A stretch of DNA of 64,000 nt, taken from NCBI RefSeq assembly GCF_001460635.1, contig NZ_LN907858.1, positions 868,001 to 932,000 on the forward strand. Direction: 5' to 3'. Shown piece by piece: positions 57,964 to 64,000 of the stretch. The stretch comes from Helicobacter typhlonius. Lineage in GTDB: Bacteria > Campylobacterota > Campylobacteria > Campylobacterales > Helicobacteraceae. Each line of letters opens with the position of its first letter. Positions within the stretch are counted from its first letter, which is position 1. The position numbers and the translations under genes were made by a program. The notes under the pieces are model-generated. The model ran no database searches, had not been told where the DNA came from, and saw only the letters and a program-made list of their open reading frames with translations.

Positions 57964-59946
57964 ATGATAAAGCCATTCAAACGATTTTTTTCACTTGTAT
58001 GTTTTATATGCGCGGTGATGTGTATTCTATGCGTGGGATTCTATCCGCATTTATCATTTTTACTCTATATTGCTTTTATGCTGCAAACTTGTGCTCTTTT
58101 TGTCTATACTTATGATATTTTAAAAATCAAAAAACAAGCCACGATTAAAGCCTACTACAAGCTAGATTCTATCTTTCATCGCTATTTTGGACGCTTTTTT
58201 GTCGCGAAGATTCTAAGTTTTGGCGTTGCCCTTATTGGGAGCGTGTCGCTGTTTTTTATGCTCCTTTTTCCTAGCGGGAGCGATATACTCATTTTCTGCC
58301 TTCTTGTACCTTGTAGCGTGTATGGATTCAAAATCGTGCATATGATTTGTAGCGCGAATATAAGCATTGAATTTGCCACCACATTAGCAAAAAAATACAC
58401 CGCTCTTATCGCTGCTGTCTTAGCTGTTGTATTCGAGCTTATGCTTAATGGCATAGCACCTTTAGAATCTAGTGCGCCGCAAGGAGATGTGTATGCGCAT
58501 TATCACGCGCTTATACAGAGCTACAATATCGCGCAAATGCACTCGCATTTTTGGCAGGAACTCTTTGGTTTCGTGCTACTCAAAAAATCTTTCCTTGATG
58601 TGCTGTATCTCAATGTCGCCGATAGCTATTTGCGCTTTGGGCTTATTATGTTGTTTGCGTGTGGGCATTTTGCCTCATTTGCGAGTTTCGCACTTTTGTG
58701 CGTGGGGGGAATCTCCCCAAATGGCGCGCAGGACACAATCGTGCAAGATTCTAAGAATACACACGATAATTTTACATCTCAAGCATTAGATACAAAAATA
58801 TTAGCGTCTAATACGCCCACAATACCGCAAGATACGCTAGATTCAAAATTTTCTAGCACTCAATGTGCTAAAGTGCAAGATTTCACACAAACCCGCGCCT
58901 TTAGGCAATTTTTCGCTATGGTGTTTTTCCTTATTTTTGTCTATATCGCCTTTAATATCAGTATCCACCTCCAACCCTTAGCAAAGTCTAAGAATCTCCC
59001 ACCGCTCATAAGCTCACAGATTCTAAAAGACAATGAGCAATATATTCAAATCAGTTTGCAAGGCACACACAATCTCATTAGCACGAGTGATTTGCCCTCG
59101 TTAGAGCGTAAAATCAAGGAGAATCTAGCAGATTTTGAATCTGGTATAAACGCCGATACAGAGCAGATTTTAAATGCTTATCTCGCGCAAAAAGAAAAAA
59201 TCATTGATGAATATTCAAGCTGGTATTTTAGTGTGCGTGGCGAATATACAAGGCTTTTTTATGCTGCTATTGGCAAGGGCGAGGATATAGCCCAAGAGCA
59301 GTTTATCTTTTTGCTTAAAACCTATACGCCTTATGATTTACAAGAGAGGCTAAACGCGCTTTATGATACGCATTTTTCTGCGCTCAAAACGCGTTTAGAG
59401 CAGACTTTTGGCTTTTTCACGCTGCATAGAAACCCCACAAACGCGCATATCACACAAGCTATATCTTTTGATGAGTTTAGCAAGGGCTTAGAACTCCTCA
59501 ATCCTCGCGCAAGTGATGGCGTGGCAGCCCTACTAAGCGCAAGTATAGTGGGGGCGATGATTCTTAAAGCCTCGGGCAAAGCCGTTGCTAAAACCGGAGC
59601 AAAAGTGATAGGCAAAAGCGTGGCAAAAAAAAGCTTGAGTGGTGCGATAGGTGCGGGTGGTGGCTCACTTTTGTGTGGGGGCTTTGCGCCTTTGTGTGCG
59701 ATAGGATTCTTTGTGGCGAGTGATTATGCGATTAATAGTGTTGATGAGATAATAAACGAGGAGGACTTCAAGGACAAAATGCGTCAAGGCTTTGCTTCGT
59801 GGGAGTCTCAGCTAAAAACAAGCCTGATTGATTATAATTCGCAACTCTCTTATCAAATTTTAGAGAATCTAGGGATAGCAGAAATTTCTAAAAGCCAAGA
59901 TTCTAAAAATGATGTAGATTCTAAAGCGCACGATATGGGGGTGTAG
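57964..59946 (+). CDS. large membrane protein of unknown function
   Basis: A 660-residue protein, start at 57964. Several hydrophobic segments lie in the first 260 residues (LVCFICAVMCILCVGF, FLLYIAFMLQTCALFV, FGVALIGSVSLFFMLLF, ALIAAVLAVVFELML), followed by a Ser/Asp/Gln-rich loop (about 265-305) with GATTCT words, another membrane helix (FFAMVFFLIFVYIAFNI, about 322-338), a long coiled region with YLAQKEKIIDEYSSWYFSVRG, and a glycine/alanine-rich hydrophobic patch (about 520-590: GGGSLLCGGFAPLCAIGFF) with amphipathic C-terminus. The glycine-rich part resembles pore-forming or bacteriocin-like membrane regions only loosely. No family recognised. Confidence 0.7.
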   Translation: MIKPFKRFFSLVCFICAVMCILCVGFYPHLSFLLYIAFMLQTCALFVYTYDILKIKKQATIKAYYKLDSIFHRYFGRFFVAKILSFGVALIGSVSLFFMLLFPSGSDILIFCLLVPCSVYGFKIVHMICSANISIEFATTLAKKYTALIAAVLAVVFELMLNGIAPLESSAPQGDVYAHYHALIQSYNIAQMHSHFWQELFGFVLLKKSFLDVLYLNVADSYLRFGLIMLFACGHFASFASFALLCVGGISPNGAQDTIVQDSKNTHDNFTSQALDTKILASNTPTIPQDTLDSKFSSTQCAKVQDFTQTRAFRQFFAMVFFLIFVYIAFNISIHLQPLAKSKNLPPLISSQILKDNEQYIQISLQGTHNLISTSDLPSLERKIKENLADFESGINADTEQILNAYLAQKEKIIDEYSSWYFSVRGEYTRLFYAAIGKGEDIAQEQFIFLLKTYTPYDLQERLNALYDTHFSALKTRLEQTFGFFTLHRNPTNAHITQAISFDEFSKGLELLNPRASDGVAALLSASIVGAMILKASGKAVAKTGAKVIGKSVAKKSLSGAIGAGGGSLLCGGFAPLCAIGFFVASDYAINSVDEIINEEDFKDKMRQGFASWESQLKTSLIDYNSQLSYQILENLGIAEISKSQDSKNDVDSKAHDMGV

Positions 59947-60011
59947 CTGCAAATGCGCATAAGTTTTAGAATCTTCTACAACCAAATCCACGACAAAAAA
60001 GGAGTGAGTGA

Positions 60012-60572
60012 GTGAAAGAAATGAGTTTTTTTACTTTCATAGGTTCTAGCGTGTTTTTTGCCCTCATTATCATAGTGGCAAACTATTCCGTGCAGTATCC
60101 AATTTTAGGCTCTCCGCTGACCTATGGTGCGCTCACTTATCCCATTAGTTTTTTGCTTATGGATATTTTGAGCGAGAAATACAGCAAAGCCCAAGTATTA
60201 AAAACGCTTTGGGTGGGGCTATTCCTAGCTTTTTTCCCCTCACTTTTTATGAGTGAGCCACGCATTGCCATAGCGAGTGTATGTGCTTTTATTGTCTCAC
60301 AAAATCTTGATGTGCATATTTTCTTTTATCTTAAAAATCGCTTTCCAAGCCTGTGGTGGCTACGCAATAATGCAAGCACAATGATTTCACAATTCATTGA
60401 CACGATGATTTTCTTTCATATTGCATTTTTATTTATATATCCTTGGGAGCAAGTTATAATGATGCTTTTAGCAGATTTTTGTATAAAAGTCTTTTTAGCT
60501 CTTTGTGATACGCCATTGTTTTATATATTGGCAATACGCAAATATAAGCAGCCAAAAATTACTACAAAATGA
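60012..60572 (+). CDS. queuosine-precursor-type transporter (YhhQ/VUT family)
   Basis: A 186-residue polytopic membrane protein. LTYPISFLLMDILSEKYSK near residue 42 is the hallmark of the VUT/YhhQ family, whose members take up 7-deazaguanine precursors of queuosine; SQFIDTMIFFHIAF near 125 is the second conserved block. GTG start at 60012 after GGAG; an ATG at 60021 is the alternative. It is close to psd (8 bp) and likely co-transcribed. Specific substrate is inferred. Confidence 0.85.
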   Translation: MKEMSFFTFIGSSVFFALIIIVANYSVQYPILGSPLTYGALTYPISFLLMDILSEKYSKAQVLKTLWVGLFLAFFPSLFMSEPRIAIASVCAFIVSQNLDVHIFFYLKNRFPSLWWLRNNASTMISQFIDTMIFFHIAFLFIYPWEQVIMMLLADFCIKVFLALCDTPLFYILAIRKYKQPKITTK

Positions 60573-60580
60573 GGTAGAAT

Positions 60581-61366
60581 ATGAATCTTTCAAACAAATT
60601 TTCACGACTTTTTGGGCGATTTGCCTCTTGTGAATTTCCGTCTTTTTTGCAGCATTTTATCAATAGTGTGTATGTAAAGATTTTTGATATAGATTTGAGT
60701 GAGTTTGCACTAGCCTCTAGCTATACTTCGCTTAATGCACTTTTTACCCGCTCTCTGTCTAAACCTAGAGCGATAAATCCTAATCCCATTGTGCTTATCG
60801 CTCCTTGTGATTCGCTTATTACGCAAATGGGCAAGACAAGCGATAAATACGCCTTGCAGATTAAAGGTATGGAATATTCTGTTGAAGAGCTTTTAGGACA
60901 GAAGCTTGATAGGGAGTTTTATTATATAAATTTTTATCTCTCACCAAGAGATTATCATCGCTATCACGCGCCTTGTGATATGCAGATTTGTGAAATGCGC
61001 TATTTTGGCGGAGAGCTGCTGCCGGTCAATCTCCCTTCTTTGCAAAAAAATCAAAACCTTTTTGTGAGAAATGAACGCGTAGTCGTGGTAGCAAAAACAT
61101 CAAGCAATAAATGGATTTATTTTGTTGCTGTTGGTGCGCTCAATGTCGGCTCTATGGTAATGCATTGTGAGCCTAAGATTCAAAGTAATGCCAAAGCGCA
61201 TAATACAACCTATACCTATACTACGCCCATAAGCGTGAAAAAAGGCGAGGAATTAGGTATGTTTAAAATGGGTTCAACCATTGTGCTTTTTATGGAACAA
61301 ATGATCCCCGATATAAATATTAATCAAAAAGTAAAATTTGCCCAAGATTTAGGCACTTATGCGTAG
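60581..61366 (+). CDS. psd: phosphatidylserine decarboxylase
   Basis: A 261-residue proenzyme that makes phosphatidylethanolamine. Self-cleavage site MGSTIVLF near residue 240, whose Ser becomes the pyruvoyl group; [16 protein letters not shown] near 118 carries the catalytic His; [16 protein letters not shown] near the N-terminus. The canonical site is LGST; Met here is tolerated in related epsilon sequences as far as I know. Follows the YhhQ-like gene and precedes nadA by 20 bp: likely one operon. Confidence 0.93.
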   Translation: MNLSNKFSRLFGRFASCEFPSFLQHFINSVYVKIFDIDLSEFALASSYTSLNALFTRSLSKPRAINPNPIVLIAPCDSLITQMGKTSDKYALQIKGMEYSVEELLGQKLDREFYYINFYLSPRDYHRYHAPCDMQICEMRYFGGELLPVNLPSLQKNQNLFVRNERVVVVAKTSSNKWIYFVAVGALNVGSMVMHCEPKIQSNAKAHNTTYTYTTPISVKKGEELGMFKMGSTIVLFMEQMIPDININQKVKFAQDLGTYA

Positions 61367-61386
61367 AATCTAATATAAGGAATAAT

Positions 61387-62412
61387 ATGTCTAGCACACT
61401 TCATAATCTAATCACAGATGAAATCAAAACATTACTTCATAAGCTTGAAGCGCTACTTGTAGCACATTATTATCAAAAAGATGAAATTGTTGCCTTGGCA
61501 GATTTATGTGGAGATAGTTTGGAGCTTTCCCGCAAGGCTTCAGCAAGTGAGAAAAATCTCATTGTATTTTGTGGCGTAGCATTTATGGGACAAAGCGTTA
61601 AGGTGCTTGCTCCACAAAAGCGTGTGATTATGCCTCGTTTAGCGTGTTGTTCTATGGCAAGAATGATAGATAGTGATTATTATGATGAAAGTATTGCTCT
61701 TTTGCAATCCTATGGCTTAAGTAAAGATTCTATCTTTCCTATTACTTATATTAATTCAAATGCTGATGTTAAAGCAAAAGTTGCTCAAATGGGAGGGCTT
61801 GTTTGCACAAGTGCAAATGCTCATAAGATTTTTAATTTTGCAAAGGAGCAGGGCAAAAAGATATTTTTTCTCCCTGATAAATGTCTGGGAGAGAATCTCG
61901 CTCGTTTAAATAGCAAAAAATCCGCGATATTGGGCACAGATGACAAAGAAAAAGTGCTTAGCGCTGATGTGATTTGCTATGATGGATTCTGTTCTGTGCA
62001 TCAGCTTTTCACGTCACAAGATATTACCTTTTATCGTGAAAAATTTGCAGATATTAAAATTGTCGTGCATCCTGAATGCGACCCGAGTGTCGTAGAACTT
62101 GCTGATTTTGTTGGCTCGACAAGTCAAATCATTGCTTATGTGCAAAATTTGCCTTTGGAGCAAAAAGTGGCAGTAGGCACAGAATTTAATCTTGTCAATC
62201 GTTTGCGTCCTAAATATAATGGCAAACAAACAACCTTTGTCCTTAGCTCAAGTAAGCCTCAATGTCCCACAATGAATGAAACAACTCTTGAAGATGTGCG
62301 TGATGTGCTTCTTGCTTTTGAAGATAATAAGCCTATTAATGAAGTGTTTTTGGATAATGAGATTCAAAAATGGGCAAAAATCGCCCTTGATAGAATGCTT
62401 GAACTCTCTTAA
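61387..62412 (+). CDS. nadA: quinolinate synthase
   Basis: A 341-residue 4Fe-4S enzyme condensing iminoaspartate with DHAP to quinolinate. [15 protein letters not shown] near residue 26, [14 protein letters not shown] near 61; conserved Cys in [10 protein letters not shown] near 83, in [11 protein letters not shown] near 203 and in [13 protein letters not shown] near 225; [10 protein letters not shown] near 265. The product feeds NadC (54264). RBS AAGGAATA. Confidence 0.95.
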   Translation: MSSTLHNLITDEIKTLLHKLEALLVAHYYQKDEIVALADLCGDSLELSRKASASEKNLIVFCGVAFMGQSVKVLAPQKRVIMPRLACCSMARMIDSDYYDESIALLQSYGLSKDSIFPITYINSNADVKAKVAQMGGLVCTSANAHKIFNFAKEQGKKIFFLPDKCLGENLARLNSKKSAILGTDDKEKVLSADVICYDGFCSVHQLFTSQDITFYREKFADIKIVVHPECDPSVVELADFVGSTSQIIAYVQNLPLEQKVAVGTEFNLVNRLRPKYNGKQTTFVLSSSKPQCPTMNETTLEDVRDVLLAFEDNKPINEVFLDNEIQKWAKIALDRMLELS

Positions 62413-62475
62413 AAAGATAAAAGTAATTTTACCTTTTGTAACATACTTTTTTAAACTTAGAAAAAAACAAAAATT

Positions 62476-62500
62476 AAAAATTATTCATTAAATAATTTTT
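62476..62500. terminator. AT-only hairpin after nadA
   Basis: AAAAATTATT (62476-62485), loop CATTA, AATAATTTTT (62491-62500). Ends in T5; could act as a weak terminator or be part of the AT-rich promoter region of the next gene. Confidence 0.35.
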
Positions 62501-62538
62501 ATTAAAAATATAGTGTTCCAATTTTTTAAGGAGGATTT

Positions 62539-63297
62539 ATGCAGTTGAAATTTCTTAGAAACTTGTTGCTTTCTCTTGCATTTTTAGGCGCAATAACTTC
62601 TTTAAGCCTTGCCGCTGATTGTGAAGAAACTAACTGCTCAAGCTTTCGCATAGGTGTGGGGGGAGCGTATCATACCTTAGATGGCAAAGGAGCAAATAAC
62701 ATAAGTAGCACAGGTGGCTATCTCTCTTTTGCAGCACGTGGCACTCTCAAACAAAGGCTTATGAGCGAACTTAGCGGAAAAATAGGCGTAGGGAGCGCAA
62801 AAGCAAGTGGAGCATACTTCGTAACTCTTGACGAAAAGCCTCTTTCAGTTTTTACAGAGGCTTCTTTTAAGATTGGTTTAAATATTTCAAGCAAACACCT
62901 TCCTTTGTTTGTCAATGCTGTATATGGTTGGGATAATTTCTCTACAAATACAAAAGATAAAGGAGTGGGGCTTTCACGCGAATTAGGCGGGGTAGAGCTT
63001 GAAGGATTCTTACCTACTCGCAATAATTCAAAGATAGAATATCTCGTAGGTTACTATCATTTCTTTGCGGGAAATTATCTTTTGCAAAATGATGTAAGCT
63101 CAAAGCTTGGGGGTACAAACTATATGATTAAGGCAAGTTTGGGCTATGCGAGCAATATTACGCCAAATCTAGGATTTTATATTAAAGCTATTGGCAAATA
63201 TGAAAATATGAGCGATTCAAAACTCACAGCTACAAATGTTAATTATCCTGCAAGCACTAACTATGTGGGTATGATAGAGCTTGGGCTTGAATTATAA
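62539..63297 (+). CDS. outer-membrane beta-barrel protein
   Basis: A 252-residue protein with signal peptide (MQLKFLRNLLLSLAFLGAIT...SLA) and then regular amphipathic strands (FRIGVGGAYHTLD, SELSGKIGVGSAKASGAYF, EYLVGYYHFFAGNYLL, GFYIKAIGKYENM) ending in MIELGLEL. Ends in Leu rather than Phe but keeps an alternating terminal strand. Two Cys near the mature N-terminus. Exact function unknown; strong ribosome site AAGGAGG. Confidence 0.8.
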   Translation: MQLKFLRNLLLSLAFLGAITSLSLAADCEETNCSSFRIGVGGAYHTLDGKGANNISSTGGYLSFAARGTLKQRLMSELSGKIGVGSAKASGAYFVTLDEKPLSVFTEASFKIGLNISSKHLPLFVNAVYGWDNFSTNTKDKGVGLSRELGGVELEGFLPTRNNSKIEYLVGYYHFFAGNYLLQNDVSSKLGGTNYMIKASLGYASNITPNLGFYIKAIGKYENMSDSKLTATNVNYPASTNYVGMIELGLEL

Positions 63298-63333
63298 TAG
63301 ATTCTATAAGGATTAGAATCTAATCCTTATAGA
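63298..63333. terminator. bidirectional terminator hairpin between outer-membrane protein gene and tsaD
   Basis: TCTATAAGGATTA (63303-63315), loop GAATC, TAATCCTTATAGA (63321-63333): 13 bp perfect. An alternative stem TAGATTCTA / TAGAATCTA (63298-63306, 63314-63322) overlaps it, so two structures compete. Confidence 0.6.
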
Positions 63334-63341
63334 CAAGATTC

Positions 63342-64000
63342 TTATTTCTCACAAAAATCAGTAGGCAAACTTTTAGGCGAGATTTGCGCTTCATCTATGG
63401 GTGTAAAATCTCCCCTTTTATAATGCTCTATGGCACACACGCCAATCATTGCTGCATTATCAGCACAAAAAGCAAGGTCAGCGAGATGAAGCTGTTTATT
63501 ATACTCCTCACAAAGCTCATTTAGGGTGGTGCGTAGGTATGTATTTGCACTTGCTCCTCCTACAATAGCAAAATGTTCTAAATCTTGTGCCTGCGCGCTT
63601 TGAAAATATAATCTTACTTTGCGCACGATATGTTCACACGCGCTTTGTTGGAATCCTGCACAGATACTTCCTCTATCTTTGGGGCTAAGAGGTTGGGGTA
63701 GAGCTTGAATGGCAAGTCTTACGGCATTTTTTAAACCCGAAAAGCTAAATTGTAGTTTTTGATTATGCAAAAGTGGCACAGGAAAATTATGAGGCGCAAT
63801 ATGTGGAAAGTCGCGCATAAAAGTTGTAGCATAAGATTCTATAATAGGACCACCCGGATAACCTAATCCCAAATATTTAGCTACTTTATCAAAGCTTTCC
63901 CCAAAGCTATCATCAAGGCTTTGAGCGATAAGGCTTATGGCATTAAAATCGCGCATATGGAGAATCTGTGTATGCCCGCCAGATACAAGCAAAATGCCAA
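63342..64000 (-). CDS. tsaD: tRNA threonylcarbamoyladenosine transferase TsaD, partial
   Basis: The C-terminal 219 codons of TsaD, running off the right edge. It carries ILLVSGGHTQIL at the edge (ASKHA ATPase-like fold), DDSFGESFDKVAKYLGLGYPGG, SFSGLKNAVRLA, AIVGGASANTYLR and LAFCADNAAMIGV. TsaD with TsaB and TsaE completes t6A37 of ANN-decoding tRNAs. Essential in most bacteria. Confidence 0.93.
   Translation of the reverse strand, partial: GILLVSGGHTQILHMRDFNAISLIAQSLDDSFGESFDKVAKYLGLGYPGGPIIESYATTFMRDFPHIAPHNFPVPLLHNQKLQFSFSGLKNAVRLAIQALPQPLSPKDRGSICAGFQQSACEHIVRKVRLYFQSAQAQDLEHFAIVGGASANTYLRTTLNELCEEYNKQLHLADLAFCADNAAMIGVCAIEHYKRGDFTPIDEAQISPKSLPTDFCEK

Noticed and set aside
1-64000. CRISPR arrays, tRNA or rRNA genes
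   Set aside because: No short regularly spaced repeats and no cloverleaf or rRNA-like sequence noticed in intergenic regions; a tRNA scan would confirm.

Overview
The window is chromosomal DNA from a member of the Campylobacterota, most likely an enterohepatic-type Helicobacter. Pointers are a trpC-trpF fusion, the MagIII-type 3-methyladenine glycosylase, cysteine-rich Sel1-repeat proteins, T-rich promoters with TATAAT-like -10 boxes, outer-membrane proteins ending in Phe, long G/C homopolymers at surface-structure genes, and best resemblance of MurE and others to Helicobacter families. The genus is inferred from family knowledge, not from a database search. I see no rRNA, tRNA, CRISPR, insertion sequence or prophage.

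Layout. 1-4.7 kb (mostly - strand): CapA-family protein (partial), bifunctional TrpCF, and an autotransporter-like gene with G11 just before its start codon and a frameshift at A8. 4.9-8.8 kb: cstA and its small partner ybdD, separated by an inverted, doubly frameshifted family 2 glycosyltransferase. 9-13.6 kb: yejBEF peptide/microcin-type ABC transporter and magIII. 13.6-18.1 kb: a broken secreted protein, two-subunit class I fumarase, a chemoreceptor. 18.1-19.4 kb: mostly non-coding, holding an outer-membrane-protein remnant and a strong hairpin. 19.4-40.6 kb: the outstanding feature, three head-to-tail 6,434-bp copies (20615-27048, 27049-33482, 33483-39916) of a block carrying the TRAP transporter operon dctPQM plus the 5' part of pit (- strand) and nfu, a hypothetical gene, murE and the 5' part of a methyltransferase gene (+ strand). 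Only the leftmost pit and the rightmost methyltransferase gene extend beyond the block, and the latter is frameshifted at a C11 tract that starts 2 bases past the right breakpoint.

40.6-42.2 kb: azlD with a decayed azlC and another broken gene. 42.2-47.7 kb: ppsA, purL and a small exported protein. 47.7-52.1 kb (- strand): a split Sel1-repeat lipoprotein, then mltC-bpt-thiE. 52.4-64 kb (mostly +): radical SAM protein, sodB, nadC, thiL, rdgB, OmpA-like lipoprotein, an unknown membrane protein, queuosine-precursor-type transporter, psd, nadA, an outer-membrane protein and partial tsaD (-).

Metabolically the window covers C4-dicarboxylate-type uptake (TRAP), fumarate hydration, PEP synthesis from pyruvate, pyruvate/peptide uptake (CstA/YbdD), NAD, thiamine and tryptophan steps, and envelope building. 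Several surface or envelope genes are off or decayed because of homopolymer frameshifts. The G11 and C11 tracts look like real phase-variation switches; the shorter-tract frameshifts could be switches, pseudogenes or sequencing errors. A short word, AGATTCTA / TAGAATCT, recurs throughout, forms inverted pairs in intergenic hairpins, and also fills low-complexity inserts inside housekeeping proteins.
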